Shown here in pieces: positions 56,559 to 64,000 of a DNA stretch of 64,000 nucleotides. The notes under the pieces were generated by a model, which saw only the letters and a list, made by a program, of their open reading frames with translations, was not told the DNA's origin and did not search any database. The DNA is taken from positions 35,309,527 through 35,373,526 of the forward strand of contig NC_091198.1 of assembly GCF_040958095.1 (NCBI RefSeq), read 5' to 3'. Both the position numbers and the translations under genes were made by a program. The first letter of the stretch is position 1. Every line of letters begins with the position of its first letter. This DNA comes from Procambarus clarkii (Eukaryota > Arthropoda > Malacostraca > Decapoda > Cambaridae).

Positions 56559-57389
56559 TTGGTGACTCTAGTGGGAGCCCTGAGGACAGAGTTGGACTCT
56601 CTGCGGGAGGAGGTGCGTCAGCTTAAAAAACAACGAGAAGTAACGAAGGAGGAGACCAGCAGTAAAGGGACCTCGTCTTGGAGAGTTGCGAAAGACAGGG
56701 GCCTTAAGAAGACTTTGATAAAGCCGCCTTCAAACGCCATAGCAACTTCAAATTCATTTGACGTTTTGGAGGACGAGTGCTGTGGAGAGACTGTGGATCG
56801 CGCAAAAGGGAAAGCAACGAAGAGTAAGGAAGCGCAGGCCCCTCAGAAAGTAAAGGAAGTACCTAAGCAAACATTAGTTGTGGGAGATTCCCAGATAAGG
56901 TATTTGGATAGAACGTTTTGTGCTAGAGATAGGGGGAACAGGTTAAGGGTTTGCTATCCCGGAGCTGGCATTGGTGATATTATAAACAACATGAATGATA
57001 TTATGGCTGGTAATGGGAACAATCCCATTATTTGCATTAGCGTGGGAGGAAATGATGTTGGTCGAGTCAGGAGTGAGGAACTGATTCAGAGGTATAAAAC
57101 AGCCATAGAGTTAGTTAGGAGCAAGGGAGGAATCCCGATCATATGTGGCATTCTTCCAAGAAAGGGAGTGGGAAATGAATGGATATCGAGGGCACTTGGT
57201 GTCAATTGCCGGCTGGAAAGATATTGCAAATCAAATGCAATATCTTTCATAGACAACTGGGAACACTTCTATGGAAGAAATGAAATGTATGCTCGTGATG
57301 GGGTGCATCCATCGAGAGCTGGGGTTGTTGCTGTTGCGAACTCGCTAGAAGAAGTGGTTAGAGGTGTTTGTTTGGGTTTAAACTGTTAG
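56559..57389 (+). CDS. LINE-F ORF1: coiled coil plus SGNH hydrolase domain
   Basis: 276 codons. A short coiled coil (LRTELDSLREEVRQLKKQ, residues 8-25) is followed by a basic linker and an SGNH/GDSL hydrolase: GDSQ near residue 109 (catalytic Ser), GAGIGD near 135 (Gly block), GGNDVGR near 164 (Asn block) and RDGVHPSRAG near 246-255 (Asp and His). All four blocks are present. In CR1 elements this ORF1 esterase is thought to aid retrotransposition, perhaps by acting on lipids or membranes; its substrate is unknown. The natural start (MEVVMKDL in copy 5) is missing, so the first ATG here lies within the coiled-coil region. Confidence 0.88.
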   Translation: MVTLVGALRTELDSLREEVRQLKKQREVTKEETSSKGTSSWRVAKDRGLKKTLIKPPSNAIATSNSFDVLEDECCGETVDRAKGKATKSKEAQAPQKVKEVPKQTLVVGDSQIRYLDRTFCARDRGNRLRVCYPGAGIGDIINNMNDIMAGNGNNPIICISVGGNDVGRVRSEELIQRYKTAIELVRSKGGIPIICGILPRKGVGNEWISRALGVNCRLERYCKSNAISFIDNWEHFYGRNEMYARDGVHPSRAGVVAVANSLEEVVRGVCLGLNC

Positions 57390-60337
57390 TAGATAGAGGT
57401 ATGGGAATTGATTTGGAGGAAGGAGGTAATAAAAGTATGTGTTTGTGGGAGAAAGGAATTGGCAAAACGATCAGGGAAAGAGAAGGTCCGCAAAATAACA
57501 ATTCACTTAGGGTATATTACACTAACAGTAGAAGTCTAAGAAATAAAATTAACGAATTAAATGCTCTTGTCTGCACAGAAAAAATAGATATTATTGCACT
57601 TACCGAAACGTGGATGAATGTAGAAAATAGAGAACTATTAGCTGAATATCAAATATATGGATTTAAACTATTTCACACAGATAGATATATTAGACGAGGA
57701 GGTGGAGTAGCCATATATGTTAGGGATAATTTGAAATGTAGTCTCAAAGAGGGAATCAAAACAGAGCCACACACAGAAACTATTTGGATTGAATTAAACG
57801 AAAAAGCTAATAATATTATAATAGGAGTAATATATAGGCCACCAAATTTAGACAGAATGGAAGCAAAGCATCTATGGGATGAAATATCTAGAGCATCTAG
57901 ATCTAACAGAATTTATGTCATGGGTGACTTTAATTATAGCGGAATAAACTGGTTGAACAAAACAGGGAATAGTGAAGCAGAAGATTTTCTAGAATTAATT
58001 GACGATTGCTTTCTTACGCAACACATTAAGGAACCAACACGGGAAAATAATATTTTAGATTTAGTGTTAACTAACAGGGAAACGCAAATTAATGACATCG
58101 AAATAGGGAGTGAGCTAGGGAGCAGTGATCACAAAGAAATCAGATTTAGCATAGAATGGAATAGACCAGTAGGAGAAAATTCTGTTAAAGTGCCAGATTT
58201 TCGAAAAGCTGATTTTAATAGCCTAAGAAATTTTTTGGGTCAAATTGATTGGAAAGGCTTGGGTATGGGGTGTGGGCCGGTCTTGGAGCGAGACATGAAC
58301 CCAGCGATGGGTGACTTAAATGGGGATTTCGATGTGGATTCAATATATAACTTATTTAAGAATATTCTAAACAAAGCACAGGAACGTAGTATACCATACA
58401 AATTGAATAGATCGTATACTAATGACCCAAAGTGGATAACAAAGAATTTAAAGAACCTTATAGGTAAAAAGAGAGCTTGGTACAAAAGGATTAAAAATGG
58501 GGAGGTCACTTTAGAACAGGAATTCGTACAACTGGTTAGAAATGTTAAAAAAGAGATAAGGAAAGCAAAAAGAAACTATGAAGTTCGCATAGCAGGGCAA
58601 GCAAAGACAAATCCTAAAGGGTTTTTTCAGTTATATCGTACTAAGACTAGGGAAAGGATAGGTCCATTAAAAACTGAGACAGGTCAAATAACAGATAGTG
58701 ATGAAGAGATGAGTAGTATTTTTAATAAATATTTTGTATCTGTATTTACTAAAGAGGAACTTAACAATATGCCTTCAGCCGAACAAGTCTATGTGGGTGG
58801 GGACGAGGACAGGTTGACGAGTTTAGCAGTTACCAGGGAGGATGTTCTTAAACAAATAGTAAAACTCAAACCAAACAAATCCCCAGGGCCGGATGAAGTG
58901 TTTGCTAGGGTGCTTAAAGAATGCAAAGAGGAGCTTTGTGTCCCACTGTCAACCATATTTAATAAATCAATAGAGTCAGGCAGAGTGCCAGAGTTTTGGA
59001 AAGTTGCTAATGTGATACCAGTTTTTAAGAAAGGAGATAGATCACTTGCGTCTAACTATCGACCAATTAGCCTAACGTCTATTGTGGGAAAGTTACTCGA
59101 ATCTATAATAGCAAATAAAATTCGTCTTCATCTTGAAAAACATAAATTAATAATTGAGTCGCAACATGGTTTTATAAATGGCCGTTCATGTTTAACAAAT
59201 TTGTTATCTTTTTATTCTAGCATTGTTGAGGCAGTTGATAGTGGTAAGGATTGCGATGTTGTATACCTTGACTTTAGCAAAGCTTTTGATACAGTGCCAC
59301 ATGAAAGACTGATTAAAAAGATAGAGTCTCATGGTATTGGGGGTGCTATATTAAGCTGGATTAGGGCATGGCTATACCAAAGGAAACAGAGAGTTAGTAT
59401 AAATGGAATCAAGTCAGAGTGGGAAAATGTTGTAAGTGGAGTGCCTCAAGGCTCTGTCCTGGGACCTCTGTTGTTTATAATATATATAAATGATTTAGAT
59501 TCAGGTTTGAGTAGCAACATTTGCAAATTTGCCGATGATACGAAAATCGGTAGGGAAATTAATTCGGAGGAGGACTCACTATCACTTCAAGTTGATCTAG
59601 ATAGGGTTTTGAAATGGTCAAAGGATTGGCAGATGCAGTTTAATGCTGATAAATGTAAAGTTCTGAGGTTAGGTAATGATGATAGAGTTACAAGATACGA
59701 GCTAGATGGTGTTGTGATTGCGAAGTCGGATTGCGAAAGGGATCTGGGAGTTATGATTAGTAAGAATTTAAAACAAAAGGATCAATGCATAAATGTTCGT
59801 AATAAGGCAAATCGGACACTTGGATTTATTAATCGCAGCGTTAGTAACAAGACACCTGGTGTGGTTCTCAAGCTATATCTTGCTCTAGTTAGGCCCCATT
59901 TAGATTATGCAGTTCAGTTTTGGTCGCCATATTATAGAATGGATATAAATTCACTTGAACGTGTCCAGCGTAGGATGACTAAGTTAATTCCCCAAATTAG
60001 AAATCTTTCATATGAAGAAAGATTAACAAAGCTTAAGTTGCATTCACTGGAAAGGCGAAGAGTTAGGGGTGACATGATAGAGGTTTACAAGTGGATGAAT
60101 GGACATAACCGGGGGGATATTAATAGGGTATTAAAAGTATCAACACAGGACAGAACACGAAACAATGGATATAAATTGGATAAGTTTAGATTTAGGAAAG
60201 ACTTGGGTAAATACTGGTTCAGTAATAGGGTTGTTGATTTGTGGAACCAATTGCCGCGTAACATTGTGGAGGTGGGGTCCCTCGATTGTTTCAAGCACGG
60301 GTTGGACAAGTATATGAGTGGGATTGGGTGGTTATAG
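57368..60337 (+). CDS. LINE-F ORF2: endonuclease and reverse transcriptase, intact
   Basis: 989 codons with no stop. Endonuclease at about residues 45-270 (YYTNSRSLRNKINEL, LTETWMN, YRPPNLDRME, GDFNYSGINW, SDHKEI). RT at about residues 490-760 (KSPGPDEV, SNYRPISLTSIVGKLLE, HGFINGRSCLTN, FSKAFDTVPHERL, SGVPQGSVLGPLLF, FADD at 721-724). The C-terminal region (INSLERVQRRMTKLIPQIRN, GLDKYMSGIGWL) is as in other CR1 copies. The protein nicks target DNA and copies element RNA there. No RNase H, as expected for CR1. This is the only LINE in the window with an unbroken ORF2. Confidence 0.93.
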   Translation: MFGFKLLVDRGMGIDLEEGGNKSMCLWEKGIGKTIREREGPQNNNSLRVYYTNSRSLRNKINELNALVCTEKIDIIALTETWMNVENRELLAEYQIYGFKLFHTDRYIRRGGGVAIYVRDNLKCSLKEGIKTEPHTETIWIELNEKANNIIIGVIYRPPNLDRMEAKHLWDEISRASRSNRIYVMGDFNYSGINWLNKTGNSEAEDFLELIDDCFLTQHIKEPTRENNILDLVLTNRETQINDIEIGSELGSSDHKEIRFSIEWNRPVGENSVKVPDFRKADFNSLRNFLGQIDWKGLGMGCGPVLERDMNPAMGDLNGDFDVDSIYNLFKNILNKAQERSIPYKLNRSYTNDPKWITKNLKNLIGKKRAWYKRIKNGEVTLEQEFVQLVRNVKKEIRKAKRNYEVRIAGQAKTNPKGFFQLYRTKTRERIGPLKTETGQITDSDEEMSSIFNKYFVSVFTKEELNNMPSAEQVYVGGDEDRLTSLAVTREDVLKQIVKLKPNKSPGPDEVFARVLKECKEELCVPLSTIFNKSIESGRVPEFWKVANVIPVFKKGDRSLASNYRPISLTSIVGKLLESIIANKIRLHLEKHKLIIESQHGFINGRSCLTNLLSFYSSIVEAVDSGKDCDVVYLDFSKAFDTVPHERLIKKIESHGIGGAILSWIRAWLYQRKQRVSINGIKSEWENVVSGVPQGSVLGPLLFIIYINDLDSGLSSNICKFADDTKIGREINSEEDSLSLQVDLDRVLKWSKDWQMQFNADKCKVLRLGNDDRVTRYELDGVVIAKSDCERDLGVMISKNLKQKDQCINVRNKANRTLGFINRSVSNKTPGVVLKLYLALVRPHLDYAVQFWSPYYRMDINSLERVQRRMTKLIPQIRNLSYEERLTKLKLHSLERRRVRGDMIEVYKWMNGHNRGDINRVLKVSTQDRTRNNGYKLDKFRFRKDLGKYWFSNRVVDLWNQLPRNIVEVGSLDCFKHGLDKYMSGIGWL

Positions 60338-60385
60338 AATAGGAGCTGCCTCGTATGGGCCAATAGGCCTTCTGCAGTTACCTTT

Positions 60386-60409
60386 GTTCTTATGTTCTTA
60401 TGTTCTTAT
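60386..60409 (+). repeat. Three GTTCTTAT units ending LINE-F copy 4
   Basis: Perfect 8-bp tandem repeats at the 3' terminus. Short 3' repeats of this kind take the place of a poly-A tail in CR1-type LINEs and are used in target-primed reverse transcription. Confidence 0.93.
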
Positions 60410-60410
60410 A

Positions 60411-60567
60411 AATAAATTGCCGCGTAACATGGTGGAGGTGGGGTCCCTCAATTGTTTCAAGCGCGGGTTGGACATGTATATGAGTGGGATTGGGTGGTTA
60501 TAAATAGGAGCTGCCTCGTTTGGGCCAATAGGCCTTCTGCAGTTACATTTGTTCTTATGTTCTTATT
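60411..60567 (+). mobile_element. LINE-F 3' fragment
   Basis: A second copy of the last about 80 coding bases and 3' end, placed directly after copy 4 and ending TTGTTCTTATGTTCTTATTG. Severely 5' truncated. Confidence 0.9.
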
Positions 60568-60604
60568 GATTTATAAAATATGGTCGACAGTAGGTCGCAA
60601 AGCT

Positions 60605-61190
60605 ACTCTTTGCATTCTTTAAGCACCCTGGCAAACATCAGAACAAAAGCAACCGCAGAAGGCCTATTGACCCATACGAGGCAGCTCCTATTTATAACCA
60701 CCCAATCCCACTCATATACATGTCCAACCCGCGCTTGAAACAATCGAGGGACCCCACCTCCACAATGTTACGCGGCAATTGGTTCCAAACACTTCATCCG
60801 GCCCTGGGGATTTGTTTTGTTTGAGTTTTACTATTTGTTTAAGAACATCCTCTCGGGTAACTGCTAAACTAGTCAACCTGTCCTCGTCCCCACCCACATA
60901 GACTTGTTCGACTGAAGGCATATTGTTAAGTTCCTCTTTAGTAAATACAGATACAAAATATTTATTAAAAATACTACTCATCTCTTCATCACTATCTGTT
61001 ATTTGACCTGTCTCAGTTTTTAATGGACCTATCCTTTCCCTAATCTTTGTTCAGTATAATTGGAAAAACCAATACTTGTCCAACCCGTGCTTGAAACAAT
61101 CGAGGGACCCCACCTCCACCACGTTACGCGGTAATTGGTTCCACAAATCAACAACCCTGTTACCGAACCAGTATTTACCCAAGTCTTGAG
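60605..61190 (-). pseudogene. Scrambled LINE-F pieces on the minus strand
   Basis: Four minus-strand pieces in disorder: the ARVLKEC codons (about 60605-60638), a 3' end (60640-60787), the SPGPDEV-to-SSIFNKYF region (60788-61050), and another 3' coding piece (61065-61188, containing TGTCCAACCCGTGCTTGAAA). The junctions are sharp and lack the GTTCTTAT end on several sides. Confidence 0.82.
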
Positions 61191-62059
61191 TGTTGTTGTT
61201 ATATTATCATAGCAATATGGAAGTTGTAATGAAGGACCTGGTGACTCTAGTGGGAGCCCTGAGGATAGAGTTGGACTCTCTGCGGGAGGAGGTGCGTCAG
61301 CTGAAAGAACAACGAGAAGTAACGAAGGAGGAGACCAGTAGTAAAGGGACCTCGTCTCGGAGAGTTGTGAAAGACAGGGACCTTAAGAAGACTTTGATAA
61401 AGCCGCCTTCAAACGCCATAGCAACTTCTAATTCATTTGACGTATTGGAGGACGAGTGCTGTGGTGAGACTGCGGATCGCGCAAAAGGGAAAGCAACGAA
61501 GAGCAAGGAAGCGCAGGCCCCTCAGAGAGTAAAGGAAGTACCTAAGCAAACCTTAGTTGTGGGCGATTCCCAGATAAGGTATTTGGATAGAACGTTTTGT
61601 ACTAGAGATAGGGGGAACAGGTTAAGGGTTTGCTATCCCGGAGCTGGTATTGGTGATATTATAAACAACATGAATGATATTATGGCTGGAAATGGGAACA
61701 ATCCCGTTATTTGCATTAGCGTGGGAGGAAATGATGTTGGTCGAGTTAGGAGTGAGGAACTAATTCAGAGGTATAAAACAGCCATAGAATTAGTTAGGAG
61801 CAAGGGAGGAATCCCGATCATATGTGGCATTCTTCCAAGAAAGGGAGTGGGAAATGAATGGATATCGAGGGCACTTGGTGGCAATTGCCGGCTGGAAAGA
61901 TATTGCAAATCAAATGCAATATCTTTCATAGACAACTGGGAACACTTCTATGGAAGAAATGTAATGTATGCTCGTGATGGGGTGTATCTATCGAGAGCTG
62001 GGGTTGTTGCTGTTGCGAACTCGTTGGAAGAAGTGGTTAGAGGAGTTTGTTTGGGTTAA
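61190..62059 (+). CDS. LINE-F copy 5 ORF1, esterase with altered catalytic block
   Basis: 289 open codons; the likely start is the ATG at 61217 (MEVVMKDLVTLVGALR), giving the full coiled coil missing in copy 4. SGNH blocks GDSQ, GAGIGD and GGNDVGR are present, but the last reads RDGVYLSRAG where copy 4 has RDGVHPSRAG: the catalytic His is Tyr. It also ends three codons early (TTAAAA in place of TTTAAA). It is probably inactive as a hydrolase. Confidence 0.85.
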   Translation: MLLLYYHSNMEVVMKDLVTLVGALRIELDSLREEVRQLKEQREVTKEETSSKGTSSRRVVKDRDLKKTLIKPPSNAIATSNSFDVLEDECCGETADRAKGKATKSKEAQAPQRVKEVPKQTLVVGDSQIRYLDRTFCTRDRGNRLRVCYPGAGIGDIINNMNDIMAGNGNNPVICISVGGNDVGRVRSEELIQRYKTAIELVRSKGGIPIICGILPRKGVGNEWISRALGGNCRLERYCKSNAISFIDNWEHFYGRNVMYARDGVYLSRAGVVAVANSLEEVVRGVCLG

Positions 62060-62725
62060 AACTGTTAGTAGATAGAGGTATGGGAATTGATTTGGAGGAA
62101 GGAGGTAATAAAAGTATGTGTTTGTGGGAGAAAGGAATTGGCAAAATGATCAGGGAAAGAGAAGGGCCTCAAAATAACAATTCACTTAGGGTATATTATA
62201 CTAACAGTAGAAGTCTAAGAAATAAAATTAACGAATTAAATGCTCTTGTCTGCACAGAAAAAATAAATATTATTGCACTCACCGAAACGTGGATGAATGT
62301 AGAAAATAGAGAACTATGAGCTGAATATCAAATAAATGGATTTAAACTATTTCACACAGATAGGTATATTAGACGAGGAGGTGGAGTAGCCATATATGTT
62401 AGGGACAATTTGAAATGTAGTCTCAAAGAGGGAATCAAAACTGAGCCACACACAGAAACTATTTGGATAGAATTAAACGAAGAAGCTAATAATATTATAA
62501 TAGGAGTTATATATAGGCCACCAAATTTAGACAGAATGGAAGCAAAGCATCTATGGGATGAAATATCTAGAGCATCTAGATCTAACAGTATTTATGTCAT
62601 GGGTGACTTTAATTTTAGTGGAATAAACTGGTTGAACAAAACAGGGAATAGTGAAGCAGAAGATTTTCTAGAATTAATTGACGATTGCTTTCTTACGCAA
62701 CACATTAAGGAACCAACACAGTAAA
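61191..62725 (+). mobile_element. LINE-F copy 5, 5' part
   Basis: A plus-strand copy that keeps the 5' end of ORF1 and the endonuclease region but stops at 62725, after KEPTQ. The retained end is the 5' end, not the 3' end, so its truncation cannot come from ordinary incomplete reverse transcription. Confidence 0.88.
62047..62725 (+). pseudogene. LINE-F copy 5 ORF2, endonuclease only, with a nonsense codon
   Basis: Carries SRSLRNKINEL and LTETWMN, then a TGA at 62317-62319 after VENREL, continuing in frame to GDFNFSGINWLNKT and ending with a stop after KEPTQ near 62724. No RT. Confidence 0.87.
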
Positions 62726-62756
62726 ATAAAATTTTAGATTTAGTTTGACCTCACGA

Positions 62757-62872
62757 TTTGACCTCACCTGGGAATCTCCCACAACCAAAATTCACTTCGA
62801 TTCTCCCTTTTCCTTTCGAGCAGTTTGAGGGACCTGCGCTTCAATGCTCCTCGTTGCTTTGCCTCCTCTTTG
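62757..62872 (-). mobile_element. LINE-F ORF1 fragment
   Basis: The minus strand includes the codons for NFGCGRFPG/VVGDSQ (CTGGGAATCTCCCACAACC on the plus strand) and upstream linker sequence. A short piece between copy 5 and the next inverted piece. Confidence 0.75.
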
Positions 62873-63652
62873 AACATAAGAACAAAGGCAACTGCAGAAG
62901 GCCTATTGGCCCATACGAGGCAGCTCCTATTTATAACCACCCAATCCCACTCATATACATGTCCAACCCATGCTTGAAACAATCGAGGGACCCCACCTCC
63001 ACAATGTTACGCGGCAATTGGTTCCACAAATCAACAACCCTGTTACTGAACCAGTATTTACCCAAGTCTTTCCTAAATCTAAACTTATCCAATTTATACC
63101 CATTGTTTCGTGTTCTGTCTTGTGTTAATACCCTATTAATATCCCCTTTGTTATGTCCATTCACCCACTTGTAAACCTCTATCATGTCACCCCTAACTCT
63201 TCGCCTTTCCAGTGAATGCAACTTAAGCTTTGTTAATCTTTCTTCATATGAAAGATTTCTAATTTGGGGAATTAACTTAGTCATCCTACGCTGGACACGT
63301 TCAAGTGAATTTATATCCATTCTATAATATGGCGACCAAAACTGAACTGCAAAATCTAAATGGGGCCTAACTAGAGCAAGATATAGCTTGAGAACCACAC
63401 CAGGTGTCTTGTTACTAACGCTGCGATTAATAAATCCAAGTGTCCGATTTGCCTTATTACGAACATTTATGCATTGATCCTTTTTGTTTTAAATTCTTAC
63501 TAATCATAACTCCCAGATCCCTTTCGCAATCCGACTTCGCAATCTCAACACCATCTAGCTCGTATCTTGTAACTCTATCATCATTACCTAACCTCAGAAC
63601 TTTACATTTATCAGCATTAAACTGCATCTGCCAATCCTTTGACCATTTCGTC
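62873..63652 (-). pseudogene. LINE-F ORF2 C-terminal part with 3' end, inverted
   Basis: From 63652 down: KWSKDWQMQFNADKCKVLR, YELDGVEIAKSDCERDLG, LYLALVRPHLDFAVQFW, INSLERVQRRMTKL, then GLDMYMSGIGWL and the 3' end at about 62873 (AACATAAGAACAAAGG on the plus strand). One frameshift (near 63485) and few other changes. It starts after the FADD box, so it has no RT activity. Confidence 0.88.
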
Positions 63653-63659
63653 ACCATCG

Positions 63660-63815
63660 ATAGGTGACGTAAATGGGGATTTCGATATGGATTCAATATA
63701 TAACTTATTTAAGAATATTCTAAAGAAAGCACAGGAACGTAGTATACCATACAAATTGAATAGATCGAATACTAATGACCCAAAGTGGATAACAAAGAAT
63801 TTGAAGAACCTTATA
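63660..63815 (+). mobile_element. LINE-F ORF2 linker fragment
   Basis: Encodes GDVNGDFDMDSIYNLFKNIL and NTNDPKWITKNLKNLIG, the linker between endonuclease and RT. It ends at a SINE. Confidence 0.87.
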
Positions 63816-64000
63816 GGTATAGGTTTGAGCAGTCTCCGTGGTGTAGTGGTAAGACACTCGCCTGGCGTTCCGCGAGCGCTATGTCATGGGTTCGTATCCT
63901 GGCCGGGGAGGATTTACTGGGCGCAATTCCTTAACTGTAGCCTCTGTTTAACGCAACAGTAAAATGTGTACTTGGATGAAAAAACGATTCTTCGCGGCAG
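63816..64000 (+). mobile_element. tRNA-derived SINE, 5' part (cut by window edge)
   Basis: Starts near 63816-63828 and shows a pol III A box TGGTGTAGTGG (63839-63849) and B box GGTTCGTATCC (63889-63899) at tRNA-like spacing, then the body GTAAAATGTGTACTTGG shared with 34602-34857. Stem geometry does not fit a working tRNA (the anticodon-arm loop is about ten bases). Its 3' tail lies beyond the window. Confidence 0.88.

Larger units (their letters stand above)
56554..60410 (+). mobile_element. LINE-F copy 4 (CR1-type), both ORFs open
   Basis: The best-preserved element in the window: ORF1 and ORF2 overlap by 22 bases and have no internal stop, and the 3' end has three GTTCTTAT repeats, a hallmark of CR1-type LINEs. 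Only the extreme 5' end is missing: the codons that begin ORF1 in copy 5 are replaced by LINE-C tail. Copies 3 and 5 differ from it by few bases, which points to recent activity of the family. Confidence 0.92.

Noticed and set aside
63828..63905. A functional tRNA gene
   Set aside because: A and B boxes are present, but the anticodon arm does not fold into a proper 7-base loop, and the body continues as a SINE seen elsewhere in the window.

Overview
The window looks like repeat-dense animal DNA, almost certainly eukaryotic and most likely arthropod. The style of the repeats (CR1-type LINEs with 8-bp terminal repeats, LINEs sharing a CCCGAAACGC tail, long TATG and CT microsatellites) recalls decapod crustacean genomes such as crayfish; that is recalled, not proven here. 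Nearly every open reading frame belongs to a retrotransposon or is a translated microsatellite. The one convincing non-transposon gene is a single-exon protein kinase on the minus strand at 50344-51156.

Layout. 1-903: LINE-C debris split by about 600 bp that carries a near-perfect 107-bp-arm hairpin. 1085-7230: LINE-B, a nearly complete I-type LINE (ORF1 with zinc knuckles; ORF2 with endonuclease, RT and broken RNase H). 7258-31690: one minus-strand LINE-A (also endonuclease-RT-RNase H) broken twice: by a 901-bp solo-LTR-like insert at 29811-30711, and by a 17.5-kb insert (10793-28294) bounded by inverted arms of about 2.73 kb that look about 99% identical. The two halves of the LINE-A endonuclease lie exactly on either side of this insert and align without gap across it. 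Inside lie minisatellites, a degenerate satellite, other LINE pieces, a long TATG microsatellite, and within that microsatellite a Ty3/gypsy-like element with identical 690-bp LTRs, whose pol has integrase before RNase H and no RT.

31691-33450: AT-rich DNA, a GC-rich patch with three CRE octamers spaced 18 bp apart, and a LINE-B 3' end. 33451-43958: LINE-C debris, a tRNA-derived SINE, then a second gypsy-like element with short LTRs, hollowed out by a deletion and by nested LINE-E, LINE-C and 89-bp inserts. 43959-49650: two LINE-D copies, one holding a LINE-E. 50030-51160: the kinase gene. 51779-63815: a cluster of CR1-type LINE-F copies in both orientations, one of which (56554-60410) keeps both ORFs open. 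63816-64000: a second SINE copy, cut by the window edge.

Relationships: the SINE shares its 3' tail with LINE-C, which suggests LINE-C enzymes mobilise it. Nesting gives relative ages: the TIR insert is younger than LINE-A, the gypsy element with identical LTRs is younger than its microsatellite, and the LINE-F copies are among the youngest. Family letters are labels made up for this window; clade assignments come from domain content and recalled family knowledge, not from a database search.
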